Shown here: piece after piece, positions 44,748 through 52,822 of the stretch
How positions within the stretch are numbered: the stretch's first letter is position 1
How the letters are laid out: every line of letters begins with the position of its first letter
Assembly (NCBI GenBank): GCA_039917615.1
Contig: JBDSJD010000008.1
Location: 9,800 to 73,799, forward strand
Reading direction: 5' to 3'
Length of the DNA stretch: 64,000 nucleotides
Source of the DNA: ZC4RG30 sp039917615
GTDB lineage: Bacteria; Pseudomonadota; Gammaproteobacteria; Steroidobacterales; Steroidobacteraceae
Translations under genes and position numbers: made by a program
Notes under the pieces: generated by a model
Seen by the model: the letters and a program-made list of their open reading frames with translations, nothing else
Databases searched by the model: none
Told to the model about the DNA's origin: nothing

Positions 44748-46702
44748 GCGCGACCCACGGCCGCGCGGTCGGCAAGAATGACGCGGAACATTTCTCCAAC
44801 GTCGATCAGGCTGCGCGACCGACGCATCGGCGGCAGGCTCGCCAGCAGTTTCTTGCCATAGCCCTTTCCCACCAGCCGCGGGTCGCAGATGGCGACGACA
44901 CCGGCATCATCCTCGCTGCGGATCAGACGACCCACGCCCTGCTTCAACGCAATCGCCGCTTCCGGCAACTGGAAATCACTGAATGGATTGCCGCCGTCTT
45001 CACGTGCGCGTTGCAGGCGCGCACGCGTCACCGGATCTTCCGGCGACGCGAATGGCAGGCGGTCGATCACCACCAGTCGCAGCGCACTGCCTTTCACGTC
45101 CACACCTTCCCAGAAGCTGGCGGTACCCAGCAGTACCGCATCGCCATGCTCCCGGAACTCGCGCAACAATTGCTCGCGTGGTGATTCCCCTTGCACCAGC
45201 AGCCGGAAAGCACCACCAGGACGATCCACCCAGCGAGCCCGCAGCCGGCGTGCGGCATATTCCAGCGCCCTGTGACTGGTGAACAGCAAGAATGCACCAC
45301 CACCAGCAAGCTCGGCGAGACCTGCGCCGGTGTCCACTACCGCATCGCCATACTCGGGTGAACCCGGATCAGGCAGGCCCTGTGGCGCGTACAGCAGCGC
45401 CTGCCGCGGGTAATCGAAAGGGCTCTCGATACACAACGTGTCGCAGCGGTCTTGCAGGCCCAGCCGCTCGATGATGTGGCTGAAGTCTCCGGCAACGGCC
45501 AGTGTGGCGGAGGTAAAAATCCACGCGGTCGGACGTGCCGTAAGAATCCGCCGCAGGGTCGGGCCCACATTGAAAGGCACTACCTGACAGGAGAATCCTC
45601 GGGCGGTGGACGCCAGCAAGCGAGCGCCCTCTGCAGGCGCAGCATCCAGCACGGCATCCAGTTCACCGGCGAGTGTTGTAGCCCGCAGCGTCAGCTGGAC
45701 AATCCCGTCACCAGCATCCATGGCGCGGATGGCGTCTGCCAGGTCGCATAACGCGGCGACCAGCGCACGCGCAGCGATATCGACACCTGGCAGGTCGTCG
45801 CCCCAGGTAACACGCGTGCCGGTTGCACCGGCGGTGACCGCTGCGCGTACAGCCTGTTGCAATGCCAGACGCAGCGCCTGCTCCACTGCAGCCAGGTGGT
45901 TTGCCGCGAAACCGCCCTGCACCAGCGCGGGTGGCAGATCGAGCAGCAACTGCTCCACCTTGCGCGAACTGAACTGCGCACCAAAAAACTGTGCCGCCAG
46001 ATCTGGCAACTGATGTGCTTCATCGAGAATTACCGCATCCGCGCTGGGGAGAATATCGCCGAAGCCCTCCTCTTTCAGGGCCAGATCCGCCAGCAGCAGG
46101 TGGTGATTGACCACCACCAGATCCGCTTCATTGGCGCGGCGGCGCGCGGCGAACACATGGCAGCGAGAGAATTCGGCGCAGCGGTTGCCCGTGCAACTCT
46201 CGCGGGTGGATGTGAGCCGCTCGCGCAACGGGTGGCCATCTGCCAACTCGGTCAGCTCCGCCAGATCGCCATCCGCAGTGGCCGCTGCCCATTGCGATAT
46301 GCGCGTCGTCAGGGCGCTGGCACCGTTGTCCAGCGGCAACTCCGCCGGCAAGCGCTTGTACCGTTCGAGGCAGAGATAGTTGCTGCGCCCTTTCAGCAAA
46401 GCGACAGTGGCCGCGCGGCCCAAGGCCGCACTCAGCATTGGCAGATCGCGGTGAAACAGCTGATCCTGCAAGGTGCGGGTGCCGGTGGAAACGATTATCC
46501 GCAGTCCCGCCAGCAGCGCCGGCACCAGATAAGCGAAAGTCTTGCCGGTGCCGGTACCCGCTTCAGCCACCAGCCAGCGTCGCTCCGCCAGGGTGCGCGC
46601 CACCGCCTCAGCCATCTGCAGCTGCGCTTGGCGCGGCCGGAATCCGGGCACTGCGCGGGCCAGCGGCCCCAGCGGGCCAAATATTTCCTCAAGGTCCTGC
46701 AT
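44744..46702 (-). CDS. yoaA: DinG/YoaA-type ATP-dependent helicase
   Basis: Iron-sulfur superfamily 2 DNA helicase of the XPD/DinG group; YoaA acts in repair of replication damage with the clamp-loader chi subunit. Walker A is AEAGTGTGKT, Walker B is ILDEAHQLPD, and C-terminal motifs include LFTSHRALEYAARR and GVGRLIRSEDDAG. Cysteines in SNYLCLERYK, STRESCTGNRC and FSRCHVF provide the 4Fe-4S ligands. The start MQDLEEIFGPLG at 46702 gives 652 residues (E. coli YoaA 636); the frame can extend 13 codons further. The 4-bp overlap with tsaB favours YoaA over DinG. Confidence 0.9.
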   Translation of the reverse strand: MQDLEEIFGPLGPLARAVPGFRPRQAQLQMAEAVARTLAERRWLVAEAGTGTGKTFAYLVPALLAGLRIIVSTGTRTLQDQLFHRDLPMLSAALGRAATVALLKGRSNYLCLERYKRLPAELPLDNGASALTTRISQWAAATADGDLAELTELADGHPLRERLTSTRESCTGNRCAEFSRCHVFAARRRANEADLVVVNHHLLLADLALKEEGFGDILPSADAVILDEAHQLPDLAAQFFGAQFSSRKVEQLLLDLPPALVQGGFAANHLAAVEQALRLALQQAVRAAVTAGATGTRVTWGDDLPGVDIAARALVAALCDLADAIRAMDAGDGIVQLTLRATTLAGELDAVLDAAPAEGARLLASTARGFSCQVVPFNVGPTLRRILTARPTAWIFTSATLAVAGDFSHIIERLGLQDRCDTLCIESPFDYPRQALLYAPQGLPDPGSPEYGDAVVDTGAGLAELAGGGAFLLFTSHRALEYAARRLRARWVDRPGGAFRLLVQGESPREQLLREFREHGDAVLLGTASFWEGVDVKGSALRLVVIDRLPFASPEDPVTRARLQRAREDGGNPFSDFQLPEAAIALKQGVGRLIRSEDDAGVVAICDPRLVGKGYGKKLLASLPPMRRSRSLIDVGEMFRVILADRAAVGRA

Positions 46703-46900
46703 TAGGGCTGGCACAGTCCACGGCAGGGCAAGCCGCGTCAATCCGGATATCGGCGGGAATCACCAAAATAGTGCAAGGCAACATAACCATGGGCGTAATC
46801 TCCGGATTCTGTCACCGATCGCTGGCTAGGCAACCGCTTTTTCCCGAGCTGGGTATACTCTGCCTCCCCCTTACCATTGATTGTCTGCAGGGTAATGAAC

Positions 46901-48676
46901 ATGGCGACAGCTGCGAGCGCGTTCAAACCTCTCCATGAAATTTCACCGGATGTCGCGACCTGGGTGGCAGGCGTCGCCCAGCTGACACAACCGGATCGCA
47001 TCTACTGGTGCGATGGCTCACCGGCCGATACCGCCCGGTTGCGCAATGAGTTGATCGCGCGCAAGGAACTGGCGCCGCTGAACGACAAGACCTTCCCCGA
47101 CTGTTACATCGCCCGCTCGCATCCCAGCGACGTGGCCCGCGTCGAGCACCTGACTTTCATCTGTACTTCCAGCAAGGAAGACGCCGGTCCCAATAACAAC
47201 TGGATGCCGCCTGCCGAGGGCCGCGCGAAGATGGAGGCCCTCTACCGGGGCTGCATGAAGGGCCGCACCCTGTACGTCGTGCCCTACTGCATGGGACCTA
47301 TCGATTCGCCGTACGCACGCTGCGGGGTTGAAATCACCGACAGTGCCTACGTGGTGCTGAACATGGAGATCATGACGCGCATGGGCCGGCCAGCGCTCGA
47401 GCGCATCGCGGCCGAAGGCGGCCGGTTCGTACGCGGCCTGCATTCCGTTGGCGAACTGGATCCCGAACGGCGCTTCATCATGCACTTCCCGGAATCCCTG
47501 GAGATCCAGAGCTTCGGCTCCGGTTACGGCGGCAATGCGCTGCTGGGCAAGAAATGCCACGCGCTGCGCATTGCGAGCTACCAGGCCCGCACGGAGGGCT
47601 GGCTGGCCGAGCACATGCTGATCGTGGGTCTCAAGAATCCGCAGGGTGAGTTGCACTACGTGGCCTGCGCTTTTCCGTCGGCCTGCGGCAAGACCAATCT
47701 GGCCATGCTGATCCCGCCGGACACCATGCCCGGCTGGGAAGTATTCACGGTTGGCGATGACATCTGCTGGATGCAGCCTGGTCCCGATGGCCGCCTCTGG
47801 GCCATCAATCCGGAATCCGGCTACTTTGGCGTGGCGCCCGGCACCAGCACGAAGACCAACAAGAACGCCTACGAAATGATTCGCAAGGACACGCTGTTCA
47901 CCAACGTGGCCCTCACCGCGAACAACGAACCGTGGTGGGAAGGCATCGGCGGCGGTGCGCCGTTCACCGACTGGCAGGGTCGCCCCTACGATCCGAAGAA
48001 CGGCCCGGCAGCCCATCCGAATTCGCGCTTCACCGTCAGCGCCGTGCACAACCCGTCTTACACCAGCGAAGCCGAGAATCCGCGCGGCGTACCGATCTCG
48101 GCGATTGTGTTCGGTGGCCGCCGGCGTGAAATCGCGCCGTTGGTCTACGAAGCCCGCAGCTGGCAGCACGGCGTGCTGGTGGGAGCCTCGGTTGCCTCGG
48201 AAACCACTGCCGCTGCCACCGGTGCAGTGGGTGTGGTGCGGCGTGATTCGATGGCGATGAAACCGTTCTGCGGTTACAACTTTGGCGACTACTTCGCGCA
48301 CTGGCTGAATGTCGGCGCGAGGCTCAAGAACCCGCCGAAGATTTTTCACGTCAACTGGTTCCGGCAGGGGTCAGACGGCAAGTTCCTGTGGCCCGGCTTC
48401 GGCGACAACCTGCGGGTGCTGTCCTGGATGCTGGAGCGTTGCGTCGGTCGCGCTCAAGCCACGGAAACCGCGATTGGCTATCTGCCGCGCCCCCAGGACC
48501 TGAACACGGCGGGACTCGACATTACACCCGCCGTGCTCGAGGAATTGCTCAGCGTGAAGCAGGACGCCTGGCGTGGGGAAGTGGCGGACATCCGCGCCTA
48601 TCTCGGCGAATACGGCAGTCGCACACCAAAGGCGATGTACACGGAACTTGATGAGGTCGCACAGCGCCTGGGCTGA
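46901..48676 (+). CDS. pckG: phosphoenolpyruvate carboxykinase (GTP)
   Basis: Converts oxaloacetate to PEP with GTP in gluconeogenesis. The kinase-1a P-loop is in FPSACGKTNLAM near residue 260, with the reactive cysteine of GTP-type enzymes. Upstream lies FGSGYGGNALLGKKC and downstream GDDICWMQPGPDG plus YFGVAPGTSTKTN. At 591 residues it is the size of GTP-dependent PEPCK, not the roughly 540-residue ATP form. ATG 46901 was chosen because CAGGG ends 8 bases before it; ATG 46895 is too close. TATACT at 46854-46859 could be the -10, but I found no good -35. Confidence 0.95.
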   Translation: MATAASAFKPLHEISPDVATWVAGVAQLTQPDRIYWCDGSPADTARLRNELIARKELAPLNDKTFPDCYIARSHPSDVARVEHLTFICTSSKEDAGPNNNWMPPAEGRAKMEALYRGCMKGRTLYVVPYCMGPIDSPYARCGVEITDSAYVVLNMEIMTRMGRPALERIAAEGGRFVRGLHSVGELDPERRFIMHFPESLEIQSFGSGYGGNALLGKKCHALRIASYQARTEGWLAEHMLIVGLKNPQGELHYVACAFPSACGKTNLAMLIPPDTMPGWEVFTVGDDICWMQPGPDGRLWAINPESGYFGVAPGTSTKTNKNAYEMIRKDTLFTNVALTANNEPWWEGIGGGAPFTDWQGRPYDPKNGPAAHPNSRFTVSAVHNPSYTSEAENPRGVPISAIVFGGRRREIAPLVYEARSWQHGVLVGASVASETTAAATGAVGVVRRDSMAMKPFCGYNFGDYFAHWLNVGARLKNPPKIFHVNWFRQGSDGKFLWPGFGDNLRVLSWMLERCVGRAQATETAIGYLPRPQDLNTAGLDITPAVLEELLSVKQDAWRGEVADIRAYLGEYGSRTPKAMYTELDEVAQRLG

Positions 48677-48690
48677 TCCTGGCGCGACGC

Positions 48691-49596
48691 TCAGTCCTCT
48701 TCGCAAAAGAACTGGATCGTCTGCGGCGAATCTTCTTCGGGCACCTTTCCCAATCCGATCATGCCGGCGCCTTTCAGCTGCATGCTGTCGCGCCGCACGA
48801 ATGACTCTTCGCCATCGTCTGAATTCACGAAGGTGCCATTGGTGCTCTGGTCGATCAGTAGGAACTTGTTGCGGCTGATCTCGACGCGCGCATGAATCCG
48901 CGAGATCAGATTGCCGCGAATGACCAGCTCGTTTTCGTCGGCACGCCCGATTGCGATATGCGGCCGTGCTTCTTCCACCACCAGCTCGTGCTCGCTCGTG
49001 ACCAACCGCAGTCGCAGGACCTTGCGCTCCTGCGAGCCGCCAACATTGATCGACGGCAGCATGCTGGTAACGTCGTCGGTCTGCCAGATCGCCTCGTAAA
49101 GCGTGATCTCTGCGCCCTGCCCCTTCAGCGTCGCCACGTCAATCTGGCGCACCGAAGCGCGCCACTCCGGGGAAAGCTGCTCGACGGTGGCCGCCGTCGT
49201 CATGATCTGGCCGGACTTCGCCTGACTGGTCATGCGATTGGCGGTGTGCACCGTGGCACCAAAAACATCGCGGCTCTCCAGCACCACCGGCCCAAAATGG
49301 CAACCGATGCGGACCGAAACCGATTGCCCGTCCACTTGCAGCGCAGGATGGCTGGTAACGCTGCGCTGGATCAGCGACGCAGCATTGAGTGAATCGTCGG
49401 CGGTTGGGAAGGTCGCCATGATCTCGTCGCCCATGGTCTTGATGACAGTGCCGTGGTGCGTTTCGGTGGCGCTCTGCATTAACTCAATGCAGAGGGCAAT
49501 AACTTCACGAGCGCGCTGGTCGCCCAGCACTTCGTAAATGCGGGTCGATCCCACCACGTCTGAAAACAGCACCGCCAACTCGATATCAGTACCCAT
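48691..49596 (-). CDS. adenylate/guanylate cyclase domain protein with C-terminal FHA domain
   Basis: Class III nucleotide cyclase fused to a phosphothreonine-binding FHA domain, 301 residues, with no signal or membrane segment. The cyclase domain (about 5-175) keeps both metal aspartates, D13 in LFSDVVGST and D57 in TMGDEIMATF, and the GPVVLESRDVFGATVHTANRM region. The FHA domain (about 205-290) has IGRADENELVI, ISRIHARVEI and DQSTNGTFVN. It could make cAMP in response to a phosphorylated partner; substrate choice and partner are not visible. It stands alone, convergent with pckG (14 bp apart). Confidence 0.9.
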   Translation of the reverse strand: MGTDIELAVLFSDVVGSTRIYEVLGDQRAREVIALCIELMQSATETHHGTVIKTMGDEIMATFPTADDSLNAASLIQRSVTSHPALQVDGQSVSVRIGCHFGPVVLESRDVFGATVHTANRMTSQAKSGQIMTTAATVEQLSPEWRASVRQIDVATLKGQGAEITLYEAIWQTDDVTSMLPSINVGGSQERKVLRLRLVTSEHELVVEEARPHIAIGRADENELVIRGNLISRIHARVEISRNKFLLIDQSTNGTFVNSDDGEESFVRRDSMQLKGAGMIGLGKVPEEDSPQTIQFFCEED

Positions 49597-49681
49597 GCCG
49601 CCCGAAAAGTGTGAACCAGTTCACAAGATTGAGGCATGACATTATGGAAAACAAGCCACTTGCGCCTGATAAGCGATCCTA

Positions 49682-50734
49682 CTAGGCAGCAATTGCGGCT
49701 ATAGCCATGGCCTCGTTGAAAACTTCGTCCACCGTGCCGCCCTGCTGGGCATTTCGCGACAGCACCTGACGCAGGGTTTTGGCACCGGGGTGACCGCTCA
49801 GCAGACCAAGCATGTGGCGCGTAATTGCCTTAAGGGGGGTGCCCTGCGCGACCTCACGTGATGCGTAGGCGCGCATTGCTTCGAGCACCTGGGTCAGATC
49901 CACCGCGATTGCGTGTTGCATCGGGTGAAGCGCCGCATGCAACGCACCCAGCAATTCGGGACGATGGTAGGCCTCGCGGCCGATCATCACTCCGTCGCAG
50001 GTTGCAAGGGCCTGCAGCACGGTGTCCACCGTGCGCAGGCCGCCATTCACGATCACAGGGACGCCAGGAAGCATCGCCTTCAACTCGGCTACGACGTCGT
50101 ATCGCAGCGGCGGCACGGTGCGATTCTCGTGCGGCGACATCCCGCCCAGCACCGCCTTGCGGGCGTGCACGATCAGCGCGTCGGCGCCAGCGGCAACGAT
50201 TGCCCGCGAGAATTGGACGAGGTCAGCCATGTCCGCATCGTCAAAGCGTTGCGCCGCGTCTTTCGCGGCAGCGCTGCTGCCAACGCGGCTGCGGTCCACA
50301 ACTCCGATGCGCAGTTTCACGGTCACTGGTATCCGCACCACACCTTTCATGGCCGCAACACACTGCGCAACGACTGCCGGCGTCTGCATCAGGCAGGCGC
50401 CGAAAGAGCCGGCATGCACGCGATCGCTCGGACAGCCGCAGTTGAGGTTCACTTCCACGTGGCCGAGGTCTTGGGCAATCTGCGCCGCCTCTGCCAGTTG
50501 TGCAGGGTCCGAACCGCCAAGCTGTATGGCAAGCGGCTGCTCTGGCGCAGAAAAATGCAGCAGGCGGTTGCGGTCTCCGCGCAGGATCGCGGCAGCATTG
50601 ATCATTTCTGTATACAGCAGCAGCGTCGGCGAGAACTGCCGGAGGAAGAAACGGCAGTGCCGATCCGTCCAGTCCATCATGGGGGCAACCGAGATGCGGC
50701 GGTCGATGAAACCACTGCGTTTCTCGACAGACAT
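49682..50734 (-). CDS. dusA: tRNA-dihydrouridine(20/20a) synthase DusA
   Basis: FMN enzyme that reduces uridine 20/20a in tRNA D-loops. It begins ISVAPMMDWTDRHCRFFLR, followed by YTEMINAAAIL, typical of DusA rather than DusB/C, then the catalytic Cys in NLNCGCPSDRV and GGLRTVDTVLQ. ATG 50734 gives 350 residues; a GTG at 50758 would add eight. The 5' end of dusA is a known insertion site for integrative elements, and an integrase relic starts 136 bases upstream on the opposite strand. Confidence 0.93.
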   Translation of the reverse strand: MSVEKRSGFIDRRISVAPMMDWTDRHCRFFLRQFSPTLLLYTEMINAAAILRGDRNRLLHFSAPEQPLAIQLGGSDPAQLAEAAQIAQDLGHVEVNLNCGCPSDRVHAGSFGACLMQTPAVVAQCVAAMKGVVRIPVTVKLRIGVVDRSRVGSSAAAKDAAQRFDDADMADLVQFSRAIVAAGADALIVHARKAVLGGMSPHENRTVPPLRYDVVAELKAMLPGVPVIVNGGLRTVDTVLQALATCDGVMIGREAYHRPELLGALHAALHPMQHAIAVDLTQVLEAMRAYASREVAQGTPLKAITRHMLGLLSGHPGAKTLRQVLSRNAQQGGTVDEVFNEAMAIAAIAA

Positions 50735-50810
50735 GGCTGTTTTTGTAGCGTTTTCCACTTGTGACGTTTCTGCGGGATTCCTGCGGATTACGTGGAGTTT
50801 ACTGATTGCT

Positions 50811-50858
50811 GAGGGGACATAAAGGGGACAAGAATGATTTACGGACTTCTTGTCCCCT
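50811..50858. repeat. GGGGACA repeats and 12-bp inverted repeat at the dusA/integrase junction
   Basis: GGGGACA occurs at 50813-50819 and again at 50824-50830 in direct orientation, and AGGGGACAAGAA (50823-50834) is mirrored by TTCTTGTCCCCT (50847-50858), a perfect 12-bp inverted repeat with a 12-base gap. It lies between the dusA start and the integrase start. It could be integrase arm sites, part of attL, or an operator for the integrase. Confidence 0.6.
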
Positions 50859-50870
50859 CAGGAAATCACC

Positions 50871-51864
50871 ATGCCGGCGATCAAAGCACGCAAACAGGCG
50901 AACGGCTCGACCCGATATACGGCCGTGGTTCGCATTCGCCGCGGCACGACGGTGTTGCATCAGGAGAGCCGTACCTTTACTCATCGCACAGCGGCACTCA
51001 GCTGGGCCAAGCACCGGGAAGTCGCGCTTGAGAATCCGGCCGAGCTCACGCGCCTGCGGCTCAGCACACCGACGCTCGCTGAACTCATCCGCTGGTACAT
51101 CGACACCTTCGAGACCATTCTGGATCGGAGTCGTCTTGAGATCCGCCAAGAGCGTCAGGGAGCTGCCTGTGAGCCCCGAGATCGTTCAGCAGGCGCGAAC
51201 CGCCTGTGGTGAGCTGCGGCTGCTCGGCAAGCCCAAGAGGCGCACTCGGCGACCCACCCCTGAAGAACTCAACCGGCTGCGAGAGCACTTCAAGGGACGT
51301 GACCGGCGGGCGGAGATCCCCATGGGGGCCGTCATGGATTTTGCCATCGCGTCTGCGCGCCGGGAGTTGGAAATCTGCCGGCTCGAATGGCGCGACAACG
51401 ACAAGACCGCGCGAACCGGCATGGTCCGTAACGCCAAGCATCCTACTGGTAAGGAAGGCAATCACCGCCGGTTCAAGTACACACCGGAAGCTTGGGCGCT
51501 CGTCCGGGCACAACCCAGGACGGGTGAGTACATTTTCCCCTACGACCCAAAGAGCGTCGGTGCAGCCTTTACCCGAGCATGCAAATTGCTCGGTATTCAG
51601 GACTTGCGCTTCCACGATCTGCGACACGAAGCCACCAGTTGCCTGTTCGAACGAGGCTAGATCCATGAAGTCGCACAGTTCACGCTTCATGAGTCGTGGA
51701 ACGAGCTCAAGCGCTACACGAACCTGAAACCCGAGAATCTGCGGGATATCACTCCAGCGGCCAAGGCTGGTGCGCGTGCACCACCGAGGAAGTCATCCCG
51801 CCGGTCGGCTAGCCAGCCTTCTGGCGACGCACATCAATCAGCTCAGCGAGATCTGTGGCACTGA
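50871..51864 (+). pseudogene. tyrosine-recombinase integrase, disrupted
   Basis: Three pieces of one phage-type integrase are visible. From ATG 50871 (AGGA seven bases before) the first frame encodes the N-terminal DNA-binding part (ARKQANGSTRYTAVVRIR, SWAKHREVALENP, WYIDTFETI). Around 51120-51140 it joins, in another frame, sequence from the core (WIGVVLRSAKSVRELPVSP); the central helical domain is missing. The second frame carries the catalytic domain (ARRELEICRLEW and the HDLRH box) up to TAG at 51658-51660, then continues past it as IHEVAQFTLHESWNELKRYTNL with the nucleophilic Tyr codon at 51714. A deletion, frame change and stop make the enzyme inactive. Confidence 0.88.
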
Positions 51865-52048
51865 CAAGCCAAGGCGATTTCTGCCCGCCCAGCCGGAACG
51901 CCGGACAAGGTAACTGCTTAGCGGGTGCCCGGCGCCGAGCTTCTGCGCAGCTGAGTCCGAAGTACTTCGGTGCCACGCGCTCCAAAGGAATAGTGGCTTC
52001 GCCGAATTCTGCCAATAGCCCAAAATATGTGCTGTTCACGTCGTTCAC
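51809..52048 (-). CDS. PrtN-type pyocin activator protein
   Basis: Small protein of 79 residues resembling the pyocin activator PrtN family: VNSTYFGLLAEFGEATIPLE, YFGLSCAEARRRA, then the conserved PAFRLGGQKSPWLV and DLAELIDVRRQ. In Pseudomonas PrtN turns on pyocin genes after DNA damage; many family members are simply excisionase-like cargo of integrative elements. It is convergent with, and overlaps the 3' end of, the integrase relic. No bacteriocin or tail genes are in the window. It appears intact but may be without a target. Confidence 0.8.
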   Translation of the reverse strand: MNDVNSTYFGLLAEFGEATIPLERVAPKYFGLSCAEARRRAPAKQLPCPAFRLGGQKSPWLVSATDLAELIDVRRQKAG

Positions 52049-52289
52049 CTGCGAAGTTTCAGCTATGCGCCTACCTTGTCGCGCAACGTGAGAAAATCAA
52101 AGACTGGGTATCGCGGCAAATCTGGCCCATACCCCCCAGTCCTAACCAATTGACGTCTTCGTGGGTTATTCCGTCTTCGACGGATGAACTGGTTCACAGG
52201 CGGTGTAGCCGACAGTCAACCGGAGCCACAACTTCCAGTACGCTCATTGCAGGCCGGTTTCGCGGCCACACCTCATTAAGGGAGTGTCC

Positions 52290-52751
52290 GTGGCATACGA
52301 AGAAGTCGCCGCACTTGCAGAAAAACTTGGCTACCGTGACAAATTGCGCCTCGCCCAACTGCTGATTCAACTCGGCCGCAAGGAAGAGGAAGAGAATCAC
52401 CCTGATCGACGGCAACCTACAGCGTCTGGGAGGTCACCTGACCCGGAATTGGTCGAGTACGTGTCAACAAGGCTTCGGAAGCTGAAGCCTGGCAAGAAGG
52501 ACGGCGTACTCAACTCGATCGTAGACGTATTGAGCTCCGACACGCTGGTAGTAGCCGAAGAGTTCGGGGAGTGGGACGACAGCAGGCGTCGCATCGACCT
52601 GCCGGGCATCGACAAAAATGCCAATCTTGTTGTGATTGAACTGAAGCGTACCGAAGATGGCGGACACATGGAGCTCCAGGCGATCCGCTACCAGCGCCAG
52701 GGTATTGACGGACCAGTATTCGCCGGCGAATCTGCTGAACCGCTAGCATAG
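52290..52751 (+). CDS. uncharacterised chimeric ORF: helical N-terminal module joined to a cut PD-(D/E)XK-like segment
   Basis: GTG 52290 has AAGGGAG at a good distance. The 153-residue product has two unlike parts. Residues 1-80 (EEVAALAEKLGYRDKLRLAQLLIQ, then VEYVSTRLRKLKPGKKDGVLNSI) resemble the start of small helical proteins found near accessory genes. Residues about 82-135 (DTLVVAEEFGEWDD, RRRIDLPGIDKNANLVVIELKRTEDGG, MELQAIRYQ) resemble the catalytic core of a PD-(D/E)XK-type nuclease family, with Asp and Glu-X-Lys present. After IRYQ the resemblance stops. It looks like two genes fused by deletion, so it may be expressed debris. The 240 bases before it hold nothing I recognise. Confidence 0.55.
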   Translation: MAYEEVAALAEKLGYRDKLRLAQLLIQLGRKEEEENHPDRRQPTASGRSPDPELVEYVSTRLRKLKPGKKDGVLNSIVDVLSSDTLVVAEEFGEWDDSRRRIDLPGIDKNANLVVIELKRTEDGGHMELQAIRYQRQGIDGPVFAGESAEPLA

Positions 52752-52822
52752 CGCCCGCTTGCAACTTGCCACGCTCGACAGGGAGTTCAACGAATCGCGA
52801 TTTCAGAAAAGGGGAAACGAAA

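Noticed and set aside
52027..52365. Plus-strand ORF between the PrtN-type gene and the chimeric ORF
   Set aside because: Overlaps both flanking genes and shows no recognisable motif.
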